Shown here in pieces: positions 21,296 to 31,885 of a stretch of 64,000 nucleotides of DNA. Position 1 is the first letter of the stretch. Each line of letters opens with the position of its first letter. The notes below the pieces were generated by a model. That model was not told the origin of the DNA. It did no database searches and saw nothing but the letters and a program-made list of their open reading frames with translations. Made by a program: the position numbers and the translations under genes. Source of the stretch: Bathynomus jamesi (Eukaryota > Arthropoda > Malacostraca > Isopoda > Cirolanidae); the NCBI GenBank assembly GCA_023014485.1, contig JAJOZX010000938.1:803501-867500 (forward strand), read 5' to 3'.

Positions 21296-22930
21296 GGAGA
21301 AAGTAAAACGCTAATTGAAACACGATTTATTTAATAAACGAGATATTCAAGTTATATATATATATTTACAAATACGATTTAATAAACGAGATATTCGTTT
21401 TTTATATATATATTTAAAAATACGTGTAATAAATCAATAGATACGATTATATACAAGACAAATACGTGTCAGTTAACAATAGAAGCATCAAACGTTATGG
21501 TATCCAAAGGGTACGGTATCATAGGTGCGCAAATTTTCCCCATAGACTGTTTAGACACAACTTTGCACTAAAGCGCTTGCCAGGATTCTTTACAATTTGG
21601 ACAGGATCAAGTTGTATACCTTCGCGGTCGCGGTAACGTTGAATATAGGCAGACTTTTCATCTTCGGTATCAACTCCTCGCGGATACCCTGATGCCTCAA
21701 CCTTATCCTTCAAAAAGGCGTTTATATATGGTGTGAAAAGGTTGGGTAGCTTCTGAAACCTCCACACCTCATGTATCTTCAGTATTCTATAACCATGGCG
21801 AACGGCTAGGGCCAGCTCAGGACTTGTATATACGAGTCTGATCTTACGCTGGTGGGGTATATGGTTACAATCGCCGTTATCCTCTTCCGCGCACTTCACG
21901 CACAGGGGAAACATGAGCATGTCGTCGATAACGACAGGTAAGATTGGCATCCATAAATTGCGTGGGGGGAGTACGTCTACGAAAGAGAGCCCAAAGTAAC
22001 GATCATTCAAATTTATTGAAAATTCATTGATGGAGGGCAGGTTAGGTACTACCAGTTTCTCAGGAGCGCCCACGGGGTACGGATTGTTCTTCATCACGTA
22101 TGGGTATAAAGAACAGAAATCGTAGTAATGGAGCTTCACGCCCTCCGTAGGTGGAAAGTATAGTCTGAATGGATTTGTACGTCCTCCAAACAAGCTATCA
22201 CCACATTTGAGAGGATCCAGCACCATTGAACGCTTGATCGTGTTTATTTCCTCACGGTACACCTCGTCTGTCTCCATCCGTGCATCATATTCATGCTCCC
22301 ACAAGACTTTGTGAGTGAACTGTGATCCTATAAGTTGATCGCGGGTGCGGGTCCATGCAAGACAGTCGGCAGGATATTTACCGGGGATATCTCCGGCGAT
22401 TCCGCACTCAGGACGGGGGCATCCATGCCACCAGCAACCGTTAAGGAGTACACAGTCTTCACACCAGTGACACGGTTTTCACTTAAACCATCAACCCAAA
22501 AAACACGTCCATTAATCTTAATGGGTACTTCACCCGTGTTGCGGGCGTGCTTTATGTATACACCTGTCTGTTGCTGTAGGTGTATGAGCCAGTAAATAGC
22601 CTTGTGTCCGTAACTGCGGGGGTTGTTTCGGTGAATAATGGCTAAGGTGTCTTTAGGCATGAAGTTATTCTTGAACACCGTAAAACATAATGATGCGATG
22701 GTGGTTGCGACTTGCAGTGGATCGCATTTGAAACGGGCTATGTACATCCTTCTAAAGGCCTGGAAACATACTCTAAGCACGCGCACATCATTCACGCAAT
22801 AATGCACACATTCATCAGCTATATTATAAGGGTTACTTTCATTAAAACTGCTGTAGTATCGATCAAAGTCTTCACGTTCATCCATACAGTCAAAATAATG
22901 TTTGGGCGGTGGTGGGCCTACGTAGTTTAA

Positions 22931-25200
22931 CCACTTAACCAACTTATTTATTTCCAAGAAAGTGGACAACATATATCTATTTTTTTTAATAGAATATTTT
23001 ATTCTTTATATAGTGCTAAAGAGGAAAATAATCGACATTTTATTATTTTTTTTATTTTTAAGAAGTTATAAAGAATTACATGTCCTTTGAAAAATTTGCC
23101 CGAGTTTATACGTTCATTTTTTAAAACGAGAAATACAAGTTTTTTTGAATAAAAATAATAATAAATGTTAAGCAAATTCCTTTCAAAACAACTCTGAACT
23201 AAATAAAAACTATGTAAAAGAAAATTGGCATATTACTTTTAAGAGAAATCATACTTCGAGTGATAATCACGAAAGCACGGAGAAACGCATAGGCCTACAT
23301 CGCAATCTCTGCAGTAATATCTTGACTCCCGGCGAATTTGTTTTCCCCTTTCGGTTTTCTTTCGTGTACAAACTGCACATATCCTTGTTGGGTTCGTTTT
23401 TTTCTCAGTTGCTGGAATAATATCTGGAAAGTGGCGCCCTGACATTCGAAGTGGTGTGGCATTGGTGCTTGGTCGACCCCTTGAAGCTACGAAAGATACT
23501 TTGTATTTTGCAACCATCATGTCGATCAGCTCCATTCTGTAGTCTAATGGTTTCTTGCTTTGTCCCGTTTGTTTGAAAAGAATGAAAGAATTCCATACAG
23601 CTAATTCTAAAAGATGAAAAAACAACTTCCGGTAATACTTCTTTCCCCGTTTCCTCATGATTGGGTAGCTTGAAAGTGTTTGATCAACCCGATCAACTCC
23701 TCCCATGGTGTTGTTGTAATCCTTCACAATCTGAGGCACACGGACAACACCTCGCCTTCTTACACATTCTGTCATTTCTGAAGAATGAACAGTTGATAGA
23801 AGAGTGACATCCCTTTTGTCTTTCCATTTCATAGCCAAAACTTTTCGACGCCTAAATGCAATACTTTCCCCCTTTTTCAGTTTTTTGTTTTTTATTTGCG
23901 CAGGTATCCCTTTCCTTGTTTGTTTTACAGTCCCATAAGTGTCTGTACGATGTTCAACCAATAAGTTAGCCAGCTCCGGTGAAGTATAAAAGTTGTCTGT
24001 AGTCAGGCAATGACCTTTCCCCAATAATGGCTCCATCAATGACATCACAATTTGGATAGATACTGGAAGATCTTTATAAACCTGACTCACTTGAGTACCT
24101 TTTCCAGTGTATATGATTGTTGACCAAACATAGCCTGACTTTGATTCGCAAAGCATGTATAATTTTATGCCAAAGCGAGCTCTCTTCAGAGGCATATACT
24201 GCACCCACCCAAGACGTCCTTTATACATCATAAGGCTCTCATCAATTGTCACATCACGATCTAGGTTGTATAGAGAATTGAATTTGTCACTAAGGTATTT
24301 GTAAACTGGATAAATTTTGTTCAGTTTCTGGTATGGGTGGGTATTTGGGTCATAATCTTCATTATTTGCAAAATGTAAATTACTTTTCAAAAGCTGAAAT
24401 CTTTTGAGAGTCATGCACTGTCTAAAAAATGGTGTATTCATGATAGGCTTTTTTGTCCAATAAAGCCAATAGTTAGGCTTTGGAATTAGGCCTTGCAGCA
24501 TTGTTATTGCTAAAAACACTCTTATCTCATTACTGTCTGTAGCTCTCCAAGCACTGTTCCCGTGTTGCGTTGCATACCGATTCGTCTCAGTTACAATAAT
24601 ATCGATGAGTTCATCAGTAAAATATAAATTGAAAAAATCTAATGGATTACCTTCAACGGGAACATTCGTATTTGCATTACTCTTTGTGAAGTCAAATCTT
24701 GGAGGAGCTACCGTAGGCTGAGTCTCTTCAAACCACGATGACGAAATTGCTCAAATGTTTCATCTGATTCACCCTCCGAAAAGTCTTCTGAGCAAGAGGA
24801 ATCACTGTTATCATCTTCGGAAGAGCTCAGATGTATATCTTCAACATTTCCTAACAAACTTTCTTCTTCACTATCAGAATCCATCTTTATATAACTAAAA
24901 TTACCATATGTAAAAAATGGTTTGGACAGACATACAACGCACCTCGGATGACTGTTGCGCACTGAGAAAGTACTGTATATAAACATAATTATATGTGTTA
25001 TATGTCAAAAGCCAGGCTTCAAACCACGCCCAGAGGCGTGGCTTTCGAGCAGTACAGCCAATTAGAGTAAATGCACGAGATATCTCGTTCAAATTTTAAA
25101 CATACTTCAAATTTTTCATGCGCCCGAGTAAATTCGGGTAAATTATTTTAGAGCGAGTCTTTGATGCCCGAGTATATTCGGGCAAATTCGTTAAGTGGTT
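22931..25200. mobile_element. piggyBac element inserted in polymerase B (2,270 bp)
   Basis: TTAA is duplicated at 22927-22930 and 25201-25204. Left end CCACTTAACCAACTT, right end GTTAAGTGG plus two extra T. The uninterrupted polymerase sequence in the second Polinton (near 59610-59630) has a single TTTAAA at this point. Near the right end are two hairpin-like GCCCGAGTA-TATTCGGGC segments (25120-25185), and a related GCCCGAGTT is near the left end (23093). Confidence 0.93.
23239..24986 (-). pseudogene. piggyBac transposase, one frameshift
   Basis: An acidic N-terminal region begins MDSDSEEESLLGNVEDIHLS (start near 24884). The frame then breaks near 24710, and the remaining frame stays open to 23239. 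Catalytic Asp motifs are present: VTIDESLMMYKGRLGW, LTTDNFYTSPELANLL and NTMGGVDRVDQTLSSYP. The C-terminal cysteine-rich domain has CAVCTRKK...YYCRDCDVGLC...CF...YH, as used for TIR binding. Only one lesion is visible, so this is a young copy. About 560 residues in total, the usual family size. Confidence 0.9.
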
Positions 25201-27295
25201 TTAAAGTCTCGCTGGTGAGGAAAGTGTAAGGGAAGTATCCTTTGGAAACTTCAGCTGCTACTCCCATCACCTTGGGTAGCTTTGCTAATTTACAAGATAT
25301 GAATAATAAAGTATCTTTAAATTGTACATTGCCTCTTATCTGCATCTGTATTAATTTGTTGCCTCTTTTCAATGGATCACCTGTAAATATCTCAGAGGAT
25401 TCGTGTTCAAGCAACTCCTTATAAAGGAACTGCGTGTCAAACTTTGCCCCGTTATGGGCGAGAATATACACAGTCATTTTTTTGAATTTGTCGGCTAACT
25501 TGACAATATAGGACACAAATAGTTTCACAGGACTATCGCGGACATTCGTTTTAAAAACGTTTGTCCGTTTACCGCATTTGGGGCACTCGTCACATTCGAT
25601 ACCCATACACTCATCACAGATGGTCTGGCTCACAAGTAAATGTGGAATTACCTCTTTGGTTTCAGCGTTCGTATATGTTTCTATATCGTAATATACAGTT
25701 ATACAAGGGTTATTTTTAGGCTTAGCATCTTTCATATAACATACTACATGCTTTACTCCATCCGCCTTATATTCCTCCTGGCATGTAGTACAGTGAATTA
25801 TGTCACACTTGTGCTTAAATTTCCCCCAATTATCCATTGTGTGAAACATACCACATTCACAGATTCTCATTTTCCTGCACGTGCCAATTGATTTATGGAA
25901 ATCAAAAGAGCTATTATTGAAAAATGTGCGTCTACACACATCACAGTCTCTCTTCTCAGCTTCAACTACACGGCTTTCACATTTGGTGCTTTTACACTGC
26001 TCACATACCATGTGACATTCTTTACAATGTCTCACTATATCGTCCGCAAACTCGAGGCACCCCTTACACAAATCATGATGTCTCCCATATTTTCGACTTT
26101 TGTCATAACTCACGTAAAGCCACCTTATATTACGGATGGGGAGATACGTTGTCCCTGACAATCCTAAAATAAGTAGGGGTCTTGTACGATCTCTCACACA
26201 GCTTTTAAAAACATACACAGTCCTACGACAATCATCCAACCCAAATACAACTATGCGGACATTCATTTCCTGTTCTACCCTTCTCAGCTCTTCAGGACCA
26301 TATTACAGTCAAATTCAAGTTCACAGTCTACAGCTAGTTTACGGGCACGCTCCACGACCGTAGGCAGCCAAATTTTTTGAGTCCGTGTATTTTGTACAGT
26401 AAACATACGTGCTAAGAGTACTGCTATAAAGCCGCAACCACGATCGACGTTTATATGCTTTCGGTAAATAGTCGGAGAATTGAAGTTAAGAGTATACGGT
26501 ATGGCACTATGACCCGCAACACGGAATAAACGGTCAATATTTACCGTGAAGTTGTCCATATTGAAGGCTATACTACTTTGGGCGGCTTGTATTATACGTC
26601 CTAATATATATTCTACATCTTCAGCCGCCAAACGTCTAAATGGCACTATCACCCAATAATCGTCTACATCACCGTCATCTGACCCGAATCCAAAGGACAG
26701 ACTCGTCCTGACTTCACGCTCGTCGCGATTCTGAAGAGCAAACTCTACAATACGCTGTACAACCCGGCGTAGCCCGCGCTCAATTCCATTGCTATACATG
26801 GTTCTAGGGTCGACCCTGAATCTATACCGATTTCTAGTCAAGGCTGGGGTGGGGGCTGCGGATCGCACCAATTCGATCGTTATATCATCCTCAGCAGAAC
26901 GGGGGGCAACTGTGACGGATGAATTAGGGGGTATATTAGCGGAAGGTGCAGATGGGGGGCCTGTTGCGTAGGAGGTTGATGGTTGGGGATCTATTATTGT
27001 AGACTTAACAGAACGGGGGGCAACTGTGGCGGATGAATAAGGGGATATATTAGCGGGAGGTGCTGCTGGGGGGCTTGTTGCGTAAGAGGTTGAGGGTTGG
27101 GGATCTATTACTGGTGCAACAGGCGCGTATTTCGGTCGCTTTATACCTGACGTGGGGTTCTCACACCTCCGCTTTGGACGTGCTACCGGTATCGCTGGAG
27201 AGGATTCGTTGGCAGGGGAGGAGATCACAACTACACTGTCGTCGAGGTCATCCGTATTGTCAATGATGGGATGCTCTACCTCATCGTCATTCACG

Positions 27296-27322
27296 GTTCT
27301 GTGGGAGAAGAAAGCAAAACAT
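27296..27322 (-). promoter_or_regulatory. candidate 3' splice site at polymerase B 5' end
   Basis: On the minus strand a pyrimidine-rich run (TTTTGCTTTCTTCTCCCACAG) precedes the conserved codons ACC GTG AAT. The second Polinton has TTTTTCTTCTTCTTCCTCAG before the same ACC GTG AAT at about 61570 and 63457. Both leave one base before ACC. No ATG in frame lies just downstream, so the first exon must be elsewhere. Confidence 0.5.
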
Positions 27323-27388
27323 AAGGAACAGCACTCAAAATTTGTAATATTTTGTAAATGACCCACTTAGGAGTGTGACGTGTTAGAA

Positions 27389-28462
27389 ATGGACTCTGTA
27401 GAAAAATTCAGATTCACGAGTCCATCCACATGTATTATTTCTGGACCTACAGGATGTGGTAAAACTGTGTTTATGCTTAAAATCATTAAAGAAAAGGGAG
27501 AGATGTTCTCGAAATTTGTGCATAAAGTTATATGGTGCTATTCGACGTATCAATCAGTGTTCAACGAGTACCAAGATGATATTTTGTTCCACAAAGGCGT
27601 ATATGACGTTAATTCGTTAAAGGGAAATGAACATACAATCATTGTAATTGACGATCTCATGATGGAGATGGATAAAACGTTTGCCGAGACATTTACATTG
27701 TTCTCCCACCATCTCAACATAAGCGTGTTCTTCATCAATCAGAATCTATTTTTCAAAAATAGATACAATCAAATGTTCCCGAATCAGCGTAAGGAGTTTT
27801 TGGAAGTTTATAAAGAAGCTACAAGCACGCGTTACGGATATTTGCTTTGCGACCTTCATCCGCGAAACAAGTTTAGAGTGCTTTCTGGACCTACAGGATG
27901 TGGTAAAACTGTGTTTATGCTTAAAATCATTAAAGAAAAGGGAGAGATGTTCTCGAAATTTGTGCATAAAGTTATATGGTGCTATTCGACGTATCAATCA
28001 GTGTTCAACGAGTACCAAGATGATATTTTGTTCCACAAAGGCGTATATGACGTTAATTCGTTAAAGGGAAATGAACATACAATCATTGTAATTGACGATC
28101 TCATGATGGAGATGGATAAAACGTTTGCCGAGACATTTACATTGTTCTCCCACCATCTCAACATAAGCGTGTTCTTCATCAATCAGAATCTATTTTTCAA
28201 AAATAGATACATGCGCGATGTGTCGTTAAATACGCAATATCTAGTCTTATTCGTGCAACGTAGAGATGTATCACAAATTGGGGTATTAGCCAATCAAATG
28301 TTCCCGAATCAGCGTAAGGAGTTTTTGGAAGTTTATAAAGAAGCTACAAGCAAGCGTTACGGATATTTGCTTTGCGACCTTCATCCGCGAAACAAGTTTA
28401 GAGTGCTTCTACGAACGAATATATTTCCAAACGAGCCTGAAACGGTGTATATTCCAGAATGA
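27389..28462 (+). CDS. Polinton packaging ATPase (FtsK/HerA, A32-like) with internal duplication
   Basis: Genome-packaging P-loop ATPase. Walker A GPTGCGKTVF and Walker B IIVIDDLMM each occur twice, because a block starting at 27441 recurs at 27885. The first copy is 444 bp and lacks the 27-residue segment containing the LVLFVQRRDVSQI sensor region that the second copy keeps. The frame is open throughout, giving about 357 residues against roughly 210 for a single copy. Start taken at ATG 27389; a GTG lies three codons upstream. The stop overlaps the next ATG (ATGA). The gene diverges from polymerase B across a very short gap. Confidence 0.9.
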   Translation: MDSVEKFRFTSPSTCIISGPTGCGKTVFMLKIIKEKGEMFSKFVHKVIWCYSTYQSVFNEYQDDILFHKGVYDVNSLKGNEHTIIVIDDLMMEMDKTFAETFTLFSHHLNISVFFINQNLFFKNRYNQMFPNQRKEFLEVYKEATSTRYGYLLCDLHPRNKFRVLSGPTGCGKTVFMLKIIKEKGEMFSKFVHKVIWCYSTYQSVFNEYQDDILFHKGVYDVNSLKGNEHTIIVIDDLMMEMDKTFAETFTLFSHHLNISVFFINQNLFFKNRYMRDVSLNTQYLVLFVQRRDVSQIGVLANQMFPNQRKEFLEVYKEATSKRYGYLLCDLHPRNKFRVLLRTNIFPNEPETVYIPE

Positions 28463-28781
28463 CAAAGAGACTAAAGAAATACCGTGAATTAATAAAAATC
28501 TATCATCGACTGCCCCGAGCAATGCAGCAGATGTTTATTAAAAATATCGACGCCGACTTTTTAAAATGCATCTGTGAAATCTGTCTTAACGTTATAAATT
28601 GCAATGTATCAATGAAAACCCCTCAGAAGGCTCGCCTACGCCGCTACAAGAACAAATACGTGCACTCGCTCGTAAAAGTCAAACTGTAGCGAAGAAAAAA
28701 CGAATTATTGTACAAACAGGAGGGTCATTTCTCCCCATCTTATTTTCAGTTTTGGGTCCTTTACTGACTAGATTAATATAA
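28459..28781 (+). pseudogene. Polinton small basic protein with hydrophobic C terminus, frameshifted
   Basis: The frame from 28459 runs through CECICLN-like and TPQKARLRRYKNKYVHSL segments and stops at 28689. The conserved tail (AKKKRIIVQTGGSFLPILFS) continues in another frame to 28781. A short basic protein ending in VQxGG plus a hydrophobic helix is a recurrent small gene in Polintons as I remember them; function unknown. The frame break is near 28680. It overlaps the ATPase stop and abuts the next gene (TAATG). Confidence 0.6.
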
Positions 28782-29492
28782 TGAAGAAAGTGGTAGTGAT
28801 TCCCCACGAGGTGTACGCTTCACTGCAAAGGAATCCAGACACGGATCTAGATCCCCGTAAAAGCAGACTTAAAAGAATGGAAAGCGAATTGCTAGCCCTA
28901 TTAAACAGTGAAAAAACACCTGATGAGAAAAGAATCTTATACCAAGAAGCTCTGCAGAAATTTCTTCACGAGTACGAAAATTATAAGAGCCCTACAGAGA
29001 TTCCTGTGGTTATTAGGCACAGCACGGGGGACGATGGACATGGCGACATAGGATCTGTGCCCGACGATACAGTGACCAACCAAAAAGATTAGCCACACAA
29101 CATATCGAACATGTATTAAAAAGCACCCTCCCACATACATTGATGAGTAAAGGCTTAAGTCTTATAATCTATTGAATGAGGATCCAGCCATACAATGGAC
29201 CGATACAGGCGAGATCATTGTGGAAGAATCAAGGTACAGGGATCGAATATCGTAGACATTGTCCATGATCTGGTGAGAAAGTGGGATAGGCCATCACCAT
29301 CAGGATGGAAGCATATTAAAGCAACACTACAACAAAAAATGTCCCTAAAACGTTGATAGGAAATCTGAACAGGTTAAAAGACTTGGAACATGCAACGCAT
29401 GTGACACAATTGAAGCGCCGTCACCGTCACCTCGGCGGTAACACCTTTGAAGAGGAGCAAGAAGAGGTTAAACCAACCCTACTCACGTGACT
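28781..29492 (+). pseudogene. Polinton conserved small protein, C-terminally decayed
   Basis: The intact frame 28781-29092 starts MKKVVVIPHEVYASLQ and has a charged helical middle. Conserved-looking sequence continues past the stop in shifted frames: LNEDPAIQWTDTGEIIVEES near 29175-29235, NIVDIVHDLVRKWDRPSPSGW near 29245-29305, and THVTQLKRRHRHLGG near 29395-29440. This suggests an original protein of about 230 residues, probably of the Polinton family with a W-x-x-x-G and NIVDLV signature. At least three frame breaks. Function unknown. Confidence 0.55.
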
Positions 29493-29505
29493 CTAAAATA
29501 CGCAA

Positions 29506-30566
29506 ATGGCTAACGTATTAATTAAACGCTATTATGACATTTCTAACCCATCCTCTTACGGCGGCGTAGATAGACTGTACAGAAGTGTTTACGGAGTAGG
29601 GAAAAAAGATGTTGAAAGATTTTTGAGGGAGCAGGACGCTTATACGCTTCATAAGCCTGTGAGAAAAAGGTTTTTAAAACAGCCAAGACAACGGCTTCCT
29701 CGATTGATTCTATTTGGCAAGCAGATTTAACAGACATGCAAAGATATTCTGTGTATAACGATGGTTACCGCTACATTCTATTCATAATAGACGTATTCTC
29801 TAGATATCTGTGGCTGGTTCCTCTGAAAAATAAATCACCTGAAACAGTTGCTACAGCCACCAAAACGCTAATGTTAAAAGAAAACAGGGTTCCTGGCTAT
29901 TTTTGTACGGATATGGGGAAGGAATTTATAGGCCGTGCTTTTCAGAACATGTTGACAGAGTTTAATATCAGCTATTACACAACCAATTCTATACATAAGG
30001 CTTCTTTAGCTGAAAGAGTTCAGCGCACCATAAAGGAACGCATGCACCGTTATTTTACACATAAAAACACATACAGATTTCTAGACATTCTGGAATCATT
30101 GGCATCATCCTACTACCGCTCACACCATCGCACGATTGGGACAACACCTAACGAAGTTTTAGAAAGAGGTATGCTCCCGAGAAGAGATGGATCACCACCA
30201 CCACCACCACACTCTGCGCGCTTCAAAATCAATGATTATGTAAGGCTGTCGCGTTCGGGGAATAAATTCGCAAAGGGTTTTGAGCAAGGATGGACACGCG
30301 AGATTTTTAAAGTTAGAGCTATGAGACCTAAAGTTGAGATAATGATGTATTACATTGAAGATTTGAATGGGGAAGAAATCTCAGGTTTTTACCGCGAGGA
30401 ATTGCAGAAAGTTGCATTTAATTTAGGAAAAAATGTGTTTAAAATTGAGAAAATTTTAGGAAGCAAAGGTTCAGGAAAGAGAAAAATGTACCTGGTGAAA
30501 TGGCTAGGGTACCCAGAAAGCTTCAACATCTATATAAAAGCTGATGCAATAATGAAGCTTAAATAG
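29506..30566 (+). pseudogene. Polinton retroviral-like integrase with chromodomain, one frameshift
   Basis: Inserts the element by a DDE reaction. The N-terminal part (29506-29730) ends in DAYTLHKPVRKRF. The frame breaks near 29690, and the core continues in the other frame: IWQADLTDM (first Asp), YFCTDMGKEF (second Asp) and KASLAERVQRT (Glu), with 33 residues between the last two. C terminus: IEKILGSKGSGKRKMYLVKW then LGYPESFN, a chromodomain in which the usual Trp of SxxTWE/NSWI is Tyr. From 29736 the frame is open to 30566. Confidence 0.88.
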
Positions 30567-30574
30567 TATGCAAC

Positions 30575-31429
30575 ATGGCTCCTAACCATTTCTACGTCAC
30601 ACTCCCGTCCTCCTCGTCCCTGTCTGTACCCCCTAACAACACACTAGCCAACTTTGTAACAGAACTCCACGGGCACATTGAATTGGGTCGTGATTCGTAT
30701 GAGGTGGGGATATGCGAAATTCAGCTGGACACCATCTTTTTAAATATTGAACATAAAGAAACCGTTTTTACGATTCTTAGAGACATTGACGAATGTGAAA
30801 AAGCTGGGGTAGCTATGGATGAAACTATACGTATCGCTCGGACTAAGGTTGCACGGTATTACAGTACAGAAGTAAGACTAGGACCGGGTCAATATGGTTC
30901 GGTCGAGGATGTTGTGAGAGGCTTAAACGTAAGTTTAAGAAACTCAAACCTTACGAATGATTTAGTATACGAAATCGTAAACAACCCTGCACATACACTA
31001 ATAATAAAATCAAAGACTGACAGACGTATTAAAGACCATAGAAAGTTCCAAATTCTAGCCAATGGCCGATATAGCTCAGCCTTCCAAAGAAACACATTTC
31101 ACGAGACACAGCATGACTTGTCCAGATTAATGTATCAATTGAAGATGGAGAAATTGGCTGAAAGGTCCCCAGACATGTGCTATATTTACAGTAATATAGT
31201 GGGGCACCAGTTTGTTGGGGATACCCAGGCACGCCTGCGCATTGCTCACATCCCCAACCATAGAGGAAGGAGTTTGAGTATTACATATAACAGACCCCAT
31301 TATGTGAATGTCGCAACTAATTTAATAACCAATATCTCAATATATATAAGAACGATTGAGGGTGAAAACTTCCCATTCGGTAACGGGAGCTTAACAGTGA
31401 AGCTACACTTTCGACGCACTGAGTTATAA
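30575..31429 (+). CDS. Polinton putative minor capsid / virion protein (284 aa)
   Basis: Starts MAPNHFYVTLPSSSSLSVPP and continues with NNTLANFVTELHGHIEL and YEVGICEIQL. This N-terminal signature (FYVTLPSNxS...NT...F...L...I.L...YEVGL.EI) is common in Polinton proteins next to the major capsid gene. Beta-rich composition fits a jelly-roll or vertex protein, but that role is inferred. Intact. It begins 9 bases after the integrase stop, and its TAA overlaps the next start (TAATG). Confidence 0.7.
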   Translation: MAPNHFYVTLPSSSSLSVPPNNTLANFVTELHGHIELGRDSYEVGICEIQLDTIFLNIEHKETVFTILRDIDECEKAGVAMDETIRIARTKVARYYSTEVRLGPGQYGSVEDVVRGLNVSLRNSNLTNDLVYEIVNNPAHTLIIKSKTDRRIKDHRKFQILANGRYSSAFQRNTFHETQHDLSRLMYQLKMEKLAERSPDMCYIYSNIVGHQFVGDTQARLRIAHIPNHRGRSLSITYNRPHYVNVATNLITNISIYIRTIEGENFPFGNGSLTVKLHFRRTEL

Positions 31430-31785
31430 TGGATAGAAAGCCTTTCACCGTCTATCGAGGGGTGAGACACCAGCGCGGTAGTGGACTTGGGTCCATTTTT
31501 TCATCCATACTACGTACTGCTGTTCCTTTGCTGAAGAGGGGTGCCAGATACCTTGGAAGGAAAGCGCTACAATCAGGCCTTAACACTGCAGAAGACATAT
31601 TGGCCGGGGCTAAACCTAAAGAAGCTCTAAAAAAACATTTAAAGCGTACACGGGACGAAATCATCAAAGATGCAAAGAGAAAAATGCGTGGTGGCGGGAA
31701 GAAGAAGAAGAGGGCTCCCGGAAGAAGGGGTCACGTGGTATTAAACGTAAAAGGCTATCAAAAAAGAAGTGCTGTAAGCGAATGA
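31429..31785 (+). CDS. Polinton basic core-like protein (118 aa)
   Basis: Contains RGSGLGSIFSSILRTAVPLL, then ARYLGRKALQSGLNTAEDIL, then a run of Lys/Arg (KKKKRAPGRR). A GLGxIF...VPLLKxGxxYxGxxAL motif followed by a basic tail is typical of Polinton and adenovirus-like core or precursor proteins that bind DNA or vertex components. The frame is intact. Position between the two capsid candidates supports a virion role. Exact function unproven. Confidence 0.65.
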   Translation: MDRKPFTVYRGVRHQRGSGLGSIFSSILRTAVPLLKRGARYLGRKALQSGLNTAEDILAGAKPKEALKKHLKRTRDEIIKDAKRKMRGGGKKKKRAPGRRGHVVLNVKGYQKRSAVSE

Positions 31786-31885
31786 AACCTATGGTTGACC
31801 ACTTTTTTGACTGATATAAGCTAAGGACATTGATCTCATGAATCATAGTTTGTTTACCACTTGTCGAGAGAGGAGTCACTATTTC

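Larger units (their letters stand above)
21519..27320 (-). pseudogene. polB: Polinton protein-primed DNA polymerase B, broken
   Basis: Family B polymerase for protein-primed replication. Read from 27320 downward: a Pro/Ser-rich and conserved N-terminal domain (to 26284); a Cys-rich zinc region; Exo I YYDIETYTN; Exo II LAHNGAKFD; [piggyBac]; Exo III YCVNDVRVL; motif A YYDFCSLYPYV; motif B KLCLNSLWGKF. Lesions: a 1-base loss near 26303, piggyBac at 22931-25200, a frameshift near 22395, and termination at about 21519 right after motif B. Motif C (YxDTDS) and the C terminus are therefore gone. No in-frame ATG starts the N-terminal frame; see the splice-acceptor entry. Confidence 0.93.
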
